From NCBI GenBank assembly GCA_025201765.1, contig MU623388.1, forward strand, positions 1 to 64,000: 64,000 nt of DNA, read 5' to 3'. The notes beneath the pieces were generated by a model that saw nothing but the letters and a program-made list of their open reading frames with translations, searched no databases and was not told the DNA's origin. This stretch comes from Daldinia sp. FL1419 (lineage: Eukaryota > Ascomycota > Sordariomycetes > Xylariales > Hypoxylaceae). Below, in pieces: positions 24,926-36,704 of this stretch (its first letter is position 1; each line of letters opens with the position of its first letter). The position numbers and the translations under genes are program-made.

Positions 24926-26899
24926 ATGTCCAAGAAGCATGGTGTTACAAAAGATACTTCGATACCTCTCAGCGAAATTCGAGATCGAACCTCATCTTCC
25001 ATCGTCTCCTCCGTGCTGAAAATCGTCAATAACCACATCGTCAACAACGAGAATTGGATCACCTCGGTCGAATGTCTTTATTTGGCCAAGGATAACGAAC
25101 AACCTAGCGGTAAACGGAGACGCGTAGAGCATGGCAGCGTAGCCACCAGCTCCGCGGAGCTTCTACGGAGAAGACATCTCGACATTGTGGATTTCGACGG
25201 CGGTCACTACGTCAGGAATTTACCCTATATCGCTGTTTCGTACACTTGGCAAGCCTCAAAGGAAGAAGAGGCAGAGGAGGATGCAAGCAAAGCAACAGCA
25301 GAATGTTATTTTGTCGAGCCTCGCAAGGCTGGCAAGCCTGCCTTGGCCAGTAAGGTGAGGCCGACAGTTTGGAAGCGGGTACTCAAATACGCTGAATATG
25401 TTGGTTGCAAAAACATATGGATCGATAACGAGTGCATCGACCAGGAGGACGAGGCGGAGAAGGAAGCAGCAATGCAAAGCATGCACTTGGTGTATAGTCT
25501 AAGCAAGTGGCCAATTGCCCTCCTTACGCGTAGGATCAAGACCACAGAAGAGCTCGAGCTCTTAGCCAATCTAATGTGTGACGAAGTCGACCCCGAAGAT
25601 GAACCAGCCGTGTTAGATCTTCTAAATGATATTACATCTGACCTATGGTGGACGAGAGCCTGGACGTTCCAGGAGGACTATAGAGCTTCTACCCGCATGA
25701 TGTTGCTTATTCCACACCATCGGGGTTTAGAGGGACGTAAGCGATCTACGTTAAGAGGTCCAAGTGACGCCGTCGTATCTGATGTCGAGGGTGAGATTTG
25801 TATACGGTCTGCCGCTTTCAGGGAACGGGCCACGAAATTCTGCCTTTCCTACCGGGACAGAACAGACAAAACAGACAAATCGGACATTTGTACCAAGGTC
25901 ATTAAGAGGGCCACGAAGTACAACATCCTCCTCAAAGACAAGTCTTCGGCGTACTCCGCAACGCGTTCCATGTCTCCGTTAATTCTTTCGGACATACTTT
26001 CACGCGGTATTAAAGACGAATCCGATCGCCTTGCCATCATGGCCAACTGCTGCGAGTACGGCACTCGGATCGACACAAACTCCCTCAATAGCGACGGCGC
26101 CAGCCTCAGCTTATCGATTCTGGCCCAGTATTTCCTAAATGGCGAGATTATAGAGAATGATCCCGAACGACACTCCCTAGGTACACTGAAGCATACCATC
26201 CACGAATACCTATTCAAGCAATCGCTTAGTAGCTTCCGGCCTCCCGTCCAGCAAAGCCTTGCATTCATCAAAGGCTGTCGTTTTATCTGTCCACGACTAA
26301 CTCCAGACGGGATACAGACCAGAGGCCACCTCTGGAGGTTAGGCAAGGTCATACGCCGGAAAGCGATGAAACATGAGAAATACAACACGCTAAACCCACT
26401 CGCCAAGTTTGCCACCGAGTTGGAATATAGGACATACGGCGCCTCTCACGGCGAGCTTGCAGCCGATCTAATCGGCCATGTTTACAACCCACCCCGTACC
26501 GACTACCGCGGGGGATGGTGGCGTAAATACATGGCCAACGAAATTAAGGACGCTTTAGAGGAAGGAAAAGCTCTTAGGCTAGGATGTCTCATAGACCCTA
26601 GATACGGAGCTGAAGATAGTCCGTACAGCGCCGTCTTTGTGGGCGATAGCCACGACGATTGGGAGGACGAGACGGAAGACACATACGCCTTCACCTCGTA
26701 CCAGTTCTACAAACAGGATATGCCGGGGTACGTCGAAAAACACGTATCGCTGGAAGTCGACGTAGAATGGCCGGCGCGGGACGGACCCGAAGGCCGGCCT
26801 AGGCTATATACGAAGCGGTGGCTCAACGGCCTCTGCTTCTTCGAGGGAGCTCGGACGGAGCACGTCTTGTTCCCGTGGCACCCCGCGCTTCTGGAATAA
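24926..26899 (+). CDS. HET-domain (heterokaryon incompatibility) protein
   Basis: A single exon of about 657 residues. The open frame extends 66 bases further upstream, but without an ATG and bounded by a TAG, so the first Met at 24926 is taken. The three conserved HET blocks are visible: YIAVSYTWQ near residues 101-109, NIWIDNECIDQ near 163-173 followed by AMQSMHLVYSLSKWPIALL, and WWTRAWTFQED near 241-251. The SYTWQ block carries Gln where many HET proteins have Gly. By family, HET domains trigger growth arrest or cell death after contact with a non-self partner. No NACHT, WD40 or ankyrin region is present; the C-terminal 400 residues have no domain I recognise. The partner, if any, is not in this window. 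The gene is convergent with the Rim15-type kinase, 1.5 kb away. Confidence 0.9.
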   Translation: MSKKHGVTKDTSIPLSEIRDRTSSSIVSSVLKIVNNHIVNNENWITSVECLYLAKDNEQPSGKRRRVEHGSVATSSAELLRRRHLDIVDFDGGHYVRNLPYIAVSYTWQASKEEEAEEDASKATAECYFVEPRKAGKPALASKVRPTVWKRVLKYAEYVGCKNIWIDNECIDQEDEAEKEAAMQSMHLVYSLSKWPIALLTRRIKTTEELELLANLMCDEVDPEDEPAVLDLLNDITSDLWWTRAWTFQEDYRASTRMMLLIPHHRGLEGRKRSTLRGPSDAVVSDVEGEICIRSAAFRERATKFCLSYRDRTDKTDKSDICTKVIKRATKYNILLKDKSSAYSATRSMSPLILSDILSRGIKDESDRLAIMANCCEYGTRIDTNSLNSDGASLSLSILAQYFLNGEIIENDPERHSLGTLKHTIHEYLFKQSLSSFRPPVQQSLAFIKGCRFICPRLTPDGIQTRGHLWRLGKVIRRKAMKHEKYNTLNPLAKFATELEYRTYGASHGELAADLIGHVYNPPRTDYRGGWWRKYMANEIKDALEEGKALRLGCLIDPRYGAEDSPYSAVFVGDSHDDWEDETEDTYAFTSYQFYKQDMPGYVEKHVSLEVDVEWPARDGPEGRPRLYTKRWLNGLCFFEGARTEHVLFPWHPALLE

Positions 26900-28380
26900 A
26901 GCGCCTGGAACCCGTGATTGCTCCTTTGGTGTCCGGGATTTGTAAAGAAAGATACGAGATGAGATGAGCATACGAAACTAGAGAATGAGGGTTCATCAGG
27001 GAAGCGTTGCATTTTATTTGTGGATTTTTATTATTCTTCTTCTTCTTCTTTATTTTTTATTTTTTAATTCTTTTTATATTGGTATATAACCCGTCATGTG
27101 TATGTAGGTAGGTATGTATATAGGCAAGGAAGGAAGGAAACTCCTCGAGGGGAGAGAATGAGGAATTTCGGGATCTAAAGAGTAAATACGAATGCATGCA
27201 TGAATGAATATAGTGGTATTAAGCTGGTATCTTTTGGTGTCGAGCGTTGATGACGATAGCTTTCGTACAATACCTACCTAGGTCAGGTAGAAGACTGCTT
27301 CTGCTTGCTTGTAAGCGACTTTTATAATCCATCTAGGCAGGTAGTTATCCGTCGCCTAAACCCATCTTGAGCTCGCTATTAGACCACGACGCGTAACAAT
27401 CAATACGGCGTTCGCGGGTCGCTCTACCACGCACGTATGTAAATAATTACTTCTACTCGACAGGATAACCTCACGTAGACGCCAAACTACACAACGTGCA
27501 TTATTCACATTTCCCGTTAATCATTAAATCGTTCCATTCTACGAATCTTTTTTTTTTTCTTTTCTTTTTCCTTGGTTGTAGTTTGTGTTTGGTCCTTATT
27601 CTGGGTAGGATCTCGGAAACGTGGAAACGTAGAAACGAAAGAGCCAAATAAATAATAAGCTGGCCTTATCCCGACTAATCTTCTCCTTTCCTCCTCCATT
27701 CTCCCCCCTTATGGATCGTAAAACTTGCCTGCCTGCCTGCCTACCTAGGCACATGAGGTTTGCTTAAAAAAAAAAGAAAGAGTAGAAGAAGAAAAAGGCG
27801 AGTAATCAGATTGATCGAGTTCAGAAAAAAAAAGAAAAAAAGGAACGGTGTTAAATCTGAGTTTCTGCTGTGATTATATGCCATGGCATTTCGACGACCA
27901 ACTCTTCTCGTCAGTAGCAATGAAAATGGCACGGCAACAAACACAGCTCGAAAACCACAATGCTCAAACGCAAGAAAAAAAAACACAAGACGAGAAGACC
28001 CAAATAAGCGGTGTAAATGCGACAACAGAATCCGCCCGAATTTTCCTTCTGTCCGGGGAGGGCGCGACAATTTTTTCTTTCAATTAAAAAAAATTTAAGC
28101 ACATTCATCCATCCATCCATCATAGAAACGAACAGCAAGGAATAAAATTTCCCGTATCCTTTTCAGAGAAACAAAATAAATTGCCCTGATAACTCCGTTG
28201 CTAACAAGCCCACATACTCTTCTCACGCACACACAAAGGGAAATAGAAAATGCATTCAATACGCGCGCCCCCCCTCCCCAAAAATTCCCGGAAAAATAAC
28301 GCCGTTGCTGTGGACTTTCATTCATGGAAACGATTTGTGTTTCAAGTACGGTCTGCTTAAAGTACGATATAGACGCATCT
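26900..28380. other. Intergenic region between convergent genes
   Basis: It contains the 3' regions of the HET gene and the Rim15 gene. Low-complexity DNA is abundant: T/TTC-rich 27030-27070, an A/G-rich tract at 27768-27840, CCTG/CCTA repeats at 27727-27750 and a CATC microsatellite at 28105-28121. Short frames here are driven by this composition. Confidence 0.6.
28105..28121. repeat. CATC microsatellite
   Basis: About four copies of the CATC unit, in the 3' flank of the Rim15 gene. Confidence 0.8.
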
Positions 28381-31300
28381 TCAATCTGACTGGGCGTTAT
28401 CTAAGGTCTCAGAAGGCTTCACATGTGGCCGTGGTGTCGGCTCTTCAACTGTTTCCTCATCTTCTGCAATGGTTGCCGTTGTTGACTTCGGTGTCACGTT
28501 GGGGCCTTGGCTAGCAGTTTCTGGATCGAGGGTCAGAGATTTTTCTGGTGGCGTCTGTAGTGCGGCTCTAGATGGTGTTATAGCACCTGAGAATGGTGAG
28601 ATGTCGCCCTCCCCCGAAGGAGTGACTACTTGAGTAGTAAGCTCTGGTGTAGTATCAGATGACGAGACGGCGACACTATCATGACTATTTGCTCTCATCA
28701 TTTCGATTCCAAGTTTGGAGCTGGGAGGTGGCTGCTTGCCACGGAACCCGCGATCCTTATGCGTACCAAGCTCGTCGTCCTCGTCGTCTGCCGAATCGTT
28801 ACCTTCTACACGCCGCTTCTCGAGATGCTCACGTCTCGAGCGTAGCTTTTCTAAAGATCTCCGGGGGACTGGCAGTCTAGGCTGCTCCATTTGGGCTGGA
28901 GCTGACTGCTGAGAAATGAGTGGAATGGGTATTTTCGGGGTACCTCCGGAGCTTCCAGACGTCTCCTCATTACTGATACCGAGCCCGGACTCTTCTCCCC
29001 ACTCACCCATGCCTTTACGACCAGGTACCACGGGTATCTCGTCAGTAGTCGCAGATTCAGAATCTCCAAATAAACTAGAACTGATAGAATCTTCCCTGCT
29101 CGACCCCCTAAAGCTACTACTGCCTGGGTGAGCATATCCGGAAGATATCGACGTAGGACTGTCTTCCATGTGTGGGTTTTTCAATCTCACACTAGTGATA
29201 GGGCTCGGGACTGGTAGCGATTGTATTTGACCTGGTGTCGGAGGCTTCCATTGGCAAAGATTGGAGAGGACCTCAATGAGCTTCGAAGAACTGATAGGCT
29301 TTTCAATGAGGGAGTCAAAGTAATGAGGAGCTTGCAACTCCTTTAAGTAGGCTGTAATTGCGACAATTGGCGTATGAGCGTTGACATTCTTGACTTCGCG
29401 TACCATTCGGGCAACGTCCGAGCCACTTATTCCAGGTAGTTTAAATTCGGTGAATATAATATCAAACTTGATTTCACTAACCGCGTATCGAACTGCATCC
29501 GAACCCGTCGACGCAGAAATGGTACGACACCGCAGCTTTTCGAGCAGCTTCTCCATAACCATCCGTGAAACTGGGTGGTCCTCACAAATTAGAACGTCCA
29601 AAGAGCGGAATGACGGGCTATCTAGCATAATAGCGGACATCCTACGAGAGGACTGACGGCGCCTCTGTACTTTAAGAAGAGCACTCGCCCGTTCATTTTC
29701 GTTGTCTGATGACGAAGGAGACATGTCGAAAACTTGGCTTCGACGATTGCGATGATGGGCAAGAAGGTCAGCGGCCACGGGACTACCTTCTTGAGACCCA
29801 ACGGTTAGAGATCGCGACCGCGTCGTGGATTCGCTTGGCTGCGTCGTAGCTCCTACTGTCCTCTGCGGTGACAACGGCAGTGGAGGCGGTGCAATCTTAC
29901 TCTTTGCTACAGGGGACGGAGAGGCTGCCGTTGCCGATTTTTGGAGACTAGGAGTGGTGCGAGGGACGTCAAAGAAGCTTCCGGGCTGCAAAGTTCCAGA
30001 GCCGGATTGTTGCGAGAGACTCGAAGAATTGCTTGAAGCCTTTCTGCGATTCTCCGCTCCTTGACCTGCATGGAAAGACACAAGGAGTGGCGAAGACGGC
30101 TGAGAAGCGCGGCTAGGGGATGAGTTGGCGTGACTGGCCGTGGAAGGTGATGCTGGGCGCTGCGAAGCCGAAGCCTTAGCATTGGACAAGTTGCGTTGTA
30201 TTGGCATGGATAATACGGGGCTCCCTTCGAGTCCTGGGCCTGGAGATGTAGGATTCATCCCACCTGGGCTCGTTCCGGATCTGTTTTGTGCCGCCATTGC
30301 CTGAGCCTTCAACTGCTGAATGACGTCCTTGTTGGCTTTATCAAGGACTGTAAGGTTCTTGAAAGCAAATGAGCCAAAATCATCCGAAGCCACAGGCTCA
30401 CTAAGCCGTCGATTCTTTAGATCTCGGATATGGGGAGGTATGTGCAATGGCATCAGGCCTCGCTTAATCTGGTTAACTTGAACCTGGGAACGGACACGCG
30501 AGAGGGCATCGTGCGGGCGATCGGGATAATCCGGTGTTGCGACCGATGGAGGCGATGCTTGGTCTTCAATTTCTTCAGTAAAAGACTGCAAAGTAGCACC
30601 CCGAGAATCAAAGTACTCTGTGTCCTCAGGATTCTCGGGCTGAGGGACGAATTGGGCATCATCCTGCAGTAGAGTGTCCCAATTGATACCTTCAAACCAG
30701 GGATGGTTTCTGATTTCTTCTCCGCCGGACTCAAACTTCCCCTCTCGATTCGAACCCAATCTCTGCTGCGGATCGATACAGAGCAATTTATTGATAAGGT
30801 CTTTCGCCTCAGGCGATACATCATCGTCTGGCTCCTCTGGCCACATTATCTTTCGCCCTAGTATATTCTCGAAGACCTGCTCTGCCTCGCCAGCGTGGAA
30901 AGGGGGGTAACCGTAGAGGAACTCAAACATGATACAGCCGACCGACCACCAATCGCTAGTTTCGTCCTGCCTAGCACCTTTTATGGTCTCGGGGGCGAGG
31001 TAATCGGGAGTTCCTACGAACCGACGATTTGTGTCTTCGGGATCGAACAGAGCCATCGGAGGAGGCATCATGTTTGGTTGTGGCGGCGTATTTCTGTGCA
31101 TGTCGCTATTTTGACTGCTGGTCTGATGAAGTAACGGTAAATCAGGAGAGGCATTGCCACCATCACTTATATCATCGCGCGGAGATCGTACACTTGTCTG
31201 ACTATGTTGGGGGTCACCTAAAGAAAAGTTCCCTATCATATGCGCCAAGGTTTCGCTACCACCACTGTCGCTACGTTGGCCAGATGGATGCACTTGCGAG

Positions 31301-34151
31301 AGCGTAAAATAAGATGGTTGCCCGGCCCCATTATCTGGGGTGATCTGCGGCGTGGCAGCGGGAGAATGATGACTACCGTGGTAGTCAAGCGAAGTCGATC
31401 GAGAAGATGCCACAGATGTCGATCTGACAAAAGGTCCTGTCTTGAGTAAATCAGGCGTAGGCTCGGCGTTTCCGCTATTGAGAGCTCTTTTCTGGCGACC
31501 GATCAATCCCATACGTGATAAACCGAAATCAGTCAATTTGAGATGGCCTTTTTGATCGATGAGTAGATTATCGGGCTTTAAGTCACGGTGAATTATACCC
31601 CGATCATGTAGATGCTCTACACCGAGAATAACTTCACCAAGATACTTCTTAACCCATTCCTCTGGTAGACCCCCAAGGACTTTAATAAGGGAAGCACAAT
31701 CGCCTCCATTTAGGTATTCCATAACAAGATACAAGTAGTCCTTGCTAGAGAATGTCCAATATAGCTTTGCAACGAATTCGCTTTCCCCTTGCCACATCAT
31801 AATAGCCCTTTCAGCTTTAACATTAGTGACCTGATTTTTAGCCACCATGTCCGCCTTCTTCAAGACCTTGATTGCGAAATATTCACCCGTAGATTTTTTC
31901 TTCGACAGGTACACACTACCAAAGGCACCCTTGCTAATAGGCTTAATAATTTCAAAATCTTTGATAGAAGGAGGGACCGCGCGTGCCATCGGTGGATGGC
32001 TAGCTGGGTTCAGACGGGGGGACGTAGGCCTATTTGGCAAGTCTGACATAGCCGTTGAGGATTGTCGACGGTGATGCGCAAATACAGCAGGCGAACTAAA
32101 TTCGCTGCTAGGGAGCATGGGGGAAGCCTCTGGAGAAGCGACACCATCGTGTGAATATTGAAGATTACGAGGCTTATGTATCCGCAACGGCGATGAAGGC
32201 TGCACGCTTCTCGAAGGCGACTCTTGACGATGAGGTGATGAGGTACCAGTCAGGACTAGGCTACGCCTCTGATGTTGCCGCGAACTAGTAGCACGTCGTA
32301 AACCACCCCGTTCAGACATGGGCGAATCGGTCCGAGGCGGCTTTCGCGCCACGGAAGTAGATCTAACACTGCCGTCACTGTCTCCGGCGTCAGTTTCAAG
32401 TAGCGCTGACCCCCGGCGGGAAGCTCGGGATGGATTAGAGGTGCTTAACACCTCCCGATGGGATTTTGGCGTTGGGCATTCTCTCGGGCTGCTTGACCTT
32501 GTAGATTCGATAACAGAAGATGGACGTCTTTTACCATCCGCATCGTTTAGATCTACGTTCTTCAAAGCAAGCGCCAGTTTGGAGGGGGTATCGAAAGACC
32601 CATGAAAAATAGGTTCTTCCTGAGCCACCGGTGTTTCCTCAACCTCTTCTTCATCTTCGTCTTCTTCCACCACTTCCTCTTCCTCTTCTTCCTCTTCTTC
32701 GCCTTCTTCCTCGCCTTCTTCGTCCTCGGTCGAGTCGCTCAGCCGACCTTCTGCAATACGAGCTGCCTTACGCATGGCATCCTCGACGCAGTTCTCTACT
32801 ATGACAGTAAGCTCAACCCGAATCCGTTCGGCGTACTCGATTATCCTCCTATGTCGAAACACGGCCTCGACCTTTTCTTTAGCAACCCGCTCAGTTTCTG
32901 CGCATAGCAGAGCTAGCCCCTGTTCCTGTTCGAGGGTATTCGAACCGGGAGACTGCCACTGGAGGACTTGAGATATTCGAGACTCAGATTGTGGTGATTG
33001 TGTACGAAATTCATGCGATGAGGATTCCTTGATTGCGGGTGTGCTGATTTCGATAGCAGTATCGCACAAATCCAAAAGCAACTCTACGATACGAGCTTGG
33101 GGACGTCTCACAGCAAACGATCGTGAACGGCCATGGCCGAATCCGGTCGATCGATCCCTCGAGGAGGGGGTCGGAGAAGCCGCCCCGGGAGAGGACACGG
33201 TGGACGAAGGCCCTATTGGCAGACCCTTATATTCGGCCACGGGCAACGACCCTGGCTCACCCGAAAGAGCACGGCTCTTGCGGGCCTCTAACGCATCCAA
33301 CACCCTGACAATCGCGTGCCGGTGTTCAGTTAAATTCTCCTGGGCTATCTGGACATCCATTTCAGCTCGATGCTCCTGAAGGCATAGGTCCGTATGTTTC
33401 TCAAACCACCAAGGCGGGATTTGGCGTTCGCAGATGCGGCACAAAACTGGTAGAGGGGGCGGAGTTTTTGAAGGATCATCGCTTCCAGACTCAGCTAGCC
33501 GAGTCAAATAACTAGCTAGAACTTCTGCGCCTGAACCGAGAGAGTCTACAAGTAGCGGTGCCAGGTCAATTTTTATCTCTCGAGGTGGAACCCATGGTCG
33601 TATCATCCACATAGTCTAGATCAAGGTTAGCTTCTTATCGTTAACTAATGAGTTCTATCTCCTACATGACTTTCGCCTCCGGTGGTACGATCGTAGACCA
33701 TGATCCCTTGAGCCTCTAACTCAACTGTGGCAGGGTTGCTTTCGTCCGCTTCGGGTTCCTTCCGTGCATCGGTAGGGTATAGCCTAGATAGCGGGCCCAG
33801 ATAGACGGTGAATCGGATATACTGGCTGCGTGAATCATCATTCTTCATTGAAACTATAGCCTCGGCGAATGCAGATTTATCCTCGCTGATAATTAAGTCG
33901 GCGATCGGAGTGCCTTCGACCGCATCGGGTTCCGTCCCTATAACGTCGACCCACGAAGGGCTAACCCACCGGATAGAGCCGTCAAGATTAAGGTCCACAA
34001 TGACGTTCAGGGTTTGTTCAGCAGCCTCACGAAGTTCTTCACGCTCTTCCCTAATATCTGCGCTTAAAGATCTCTCCATTGAACGGCCGATGGCTTGAGC
34101 ACGCAGCGAGCTGACGGCTGGAGGTGCCAGCCTGTTGTTATCTTCAGCCAT
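28381..34151 (-). CDS. RIM15: Rim15-type PAS/AGC kinase with receiver domain
   Basis: Two exons (34151-33666, 33615-28381) joined in phase 0 over a 50-bp intron give about 1906 residues. An N-terminal PAS domain (TLNVIVDLNLDGSIRWVSPSW, residues 45-110) precedes a Cys/His cluster near 221 (CRICERQIPPWWFEKHTDLC). An acidic run lies at 457-490. The kinase domain begins near 715 (ISKGAFGSVY), with HRDLKPDN at 838 and DFG at 858. An insert of about 170 residues separates DFG from GTPDYLAPE (1030-1038), as is usual for Rim15/Greatwall kinases. The AGC tail follows (FVPQPENPEDTEYFD). A receiver-like domain spans about 1501-1613. Family knowledge: Rim15 integrates PKA and TOR nutrient signals and phosphorylates endosulfines for entry into quiescence. 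In the receiver the phospho-acceptor position is Glu1552 rather than Asp. The tail after 1613 is disordered. The chosen start may miss a short upstream exon. Confidence 0.94.
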
Positions 34152-35257
34152 CGTAAAATACGACCGGTTCGGTACTCAATTGCGACAATAGCATCGGGCA
34201 ATAAACCTCTTAGATCGAGAAGCCCTCGACGGTTTAAGAGAGGCACAAACGCGTCCGGGCAGAAGGTAAGCGTATCGTAAGAATCGGTTCTTGGTCAGAA
34301 TTGACCTCATGCAAAGCCAAGATATCTGGCAGAAAGCCAGAGTCAGAAGCTTGCGAGAACCCGAGACATGACGGTGAGTGACGTGAGAAGTTTATCAAGT
34401 CACTCGATCTTTGACAAAAGTTTTGATCCGTTTAAGAGTTGAGGGCAAGCCTCTCAGCTCGTACCGGGGCGGCCAGTACGCTCGAGTATTATCGCGATCA
34501 GATCGTTTAACTGTTGACAAAGGGGCGGTAGCGACGAGGGGGGCCTTTTGATGGAGGGGCCGCACAAGAAGAGACGAGGTTGAAAGAAACACAGGGGGGG
34601 GTCTTTTCTAAATTTCTTATTAATGCAAGGGCCAATTTAATATTTAGTGGTTTTTTTTTTTCTTCGAGGACGACAACGTACAGCAGTTTCGAATTTAGAG
34701 GAACGAGGAAAAATAAAAATAAAAAAAAATAAAAGAAAAGAAAATGGGTTGTACCTTAAAGGTAAGCCAAGTAAGAAGGTTTCTCGAAAGAAAACACAAA
34801 CCCTTGATTTTAAGTTGGAGTGGATATACGCTACGGATTTTACAGCGCGGGTCGTCTACCGATTAGCCTTTCTTCCCTTTTCGGGCGGCGCGTAAAGCAA
34901 GAGTCAGTCGCCAAAGAAAGCTTAAGTACTGCTATAACTAGCTGTAACATAACTATAATATAGGTACACTATGTGTATACTGTTTATGAATAAAAAATGA
35001 TACTGTACTGATCCAAAGAACATAAAGCGGGGGAACTACTAACGGGGAAATGTGCGTTTATCAGACAACGCGGTATATATCTTTTTGTTCTTCTCTTATT
35101 AATTAAAATATATAACAGCGCATATATCTTATGACTTAATAATTGAAAGAGAAAAAAAAGGTTAAGATAGACAGGCATATCGCATGCCCTAGGTTAGGTA
35201 CGGTACATAACAAATGTATAATACTTCGTACCTACCGCCTAATACAGCTAAGGCTTA

Positions 35258-35863
35258 GGTGGTGTTTGGTTGCATAAGCTGGGCTTTGATTATGGCTCGT
35301 GCCAACCTTGACATATAAGTTGCTGAATTATAATTTGATTGTGGGGCAATCTCCATTATAATTTTGACGAATCAACCTTTACCTCAATTCTTATAAACTA
35401 TGGAATATTTGGAGGCCGTAGCTTATACTTATTGAAGCTATTCGTAACCTCGTTATTGCTACCTGCTGTAATTATATATATTTAATATATAAAATATATT
35501 CAGTATATATAATAACTATTAAATGCGCTATAATAACTATTAAATGTGCTACAATAACCACTAAATACGCTATAATTATAGCACATACATGCGCATGCGC
35601 TGTAATTGTAGGGGATTTATAGCGCTATAAGTGCTGTAAAATCAAAATAAGCGAGCCGAAAAGCACCTCGAGAAATGTTTTTCGATTATGGAAAAAATTA
35701 AGCGGGATTTCTAAATTTGATTAGATGTATGAGAAAGTATTGTGGAATTGCAAATAAGCCAAATTTTGGTGGGGATAAGTTAAGCAGTACCTTTCTAACA
35801 CATTGCTGATGCTTATGCTTACCCCCCATAAGTTTTCCCATGCTTATGCAACCAAATACCACC
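35258..35863. mobile_element. PIF/Harbinger-type MITE, 606 bp, with TTA duplication
   Basis: The two ends are inverted repeats of 22 bases (35258-35279 and 35842-35863) that differ at one position. The left end starts GGTGGTGTTTGGTTGC and the right end, read on the opposite strand, starts GGTGGTATTTGGTTGC. Both ends are flanked directly by TTA (35255-35257 and 35864-35866), matching the three-base TWA target duplication of PIF/Harbinger elements. The interior is AT-rich, has no transposase frame and contains a triplicated 21-bp unit. It is therefore a non-autonomous element. The family call rests on end sequence and TTA duplication only. Confidence 0.8.
35509..35571. repeat. Three 21-bp tandem units inside the MITE
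   Basis: Units at 35509-35529, 35530-35550 and 35551-35571 share the pattern ATAATAACTATTAAATGYGCT. The first two differ at one base and the third is more diverged. A partial fourth copy follows at 35572. Confidence 0.85.
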
Positions 35864-36658
35864 TTAGCGCCCTGGGCGCTTATCATGCGGAATTCCCCTC
35901 CCTGCTGACAACTGGGTTCTTTTTTTTCTTTTTTTCGAACCAGTGCCCATTTTACAAGCATTCCATAGAAGTTTCTTTTTTTCTTTACCTCTTCCATATA
36001 TCATATTATAAATTTGATCAGTTAATTAATATTTAACCTATTTATGACAAGCCACATTATATCGAATGATGAAAGGGGGAGAGAAAAAACAGTCGTTTCT
36101 TCTTAATTGATAGCTACCTAGCAACGGATAAAGTACCTCTTTGAAAAATGAAAAAAAAAAAAAATGAAAAAAATCCATCAATAGCCACCATATCCGAATC
36201 TGACCTACCTTACATACAAGGAGCATACAGTAGAAAGTCTCACCAACGAACGATATGGCCAAACAGATCTTAGGGATTCCCTGTCGCGGAGCAGCTAGTC
36301 CACTCCGGCGGCATTTCTAGCTAGTTGTCACTTAGCGTTCCTAACAAATGAATGGCGACGGACATGGGTCCAGTGATCCCTCTTGCATAGGTAGCTAACC
36401 CAAATCCACCAGTCTTGGGTCAATATTGGAGCAATGTTTACTTCTAAACCCAAAGAAGACGAATTAGTATCTTATACCTAGCCTTAGTATCGTACCGAGT
36501 ACCAAGGGATGTCCATTCCTACACATCTATTCCTACGTCAATGCTGCGTCTCCCATACAACGATAGTTCGTCTTTATTACCGTTGCTTATGCAGTCATCT
36601 TTTCCTGGGATATAGAACCGAACACACCCTCTTTCCATATAACTTCTATTAGCGCTGC

Positions 36659-36704
36659 TATACGTGGAATATGTGGTATATGTGGAATACGTGGTATACG
36701 TGTG
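36659..36704. repeat. 18-bp tandem repeat
   Basis: Two and a half copies of an 18-base unit of the form TATACGTGGAATATGTGG, with C/T exchanges between copies. Intergenic. Confidence 0.8.
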
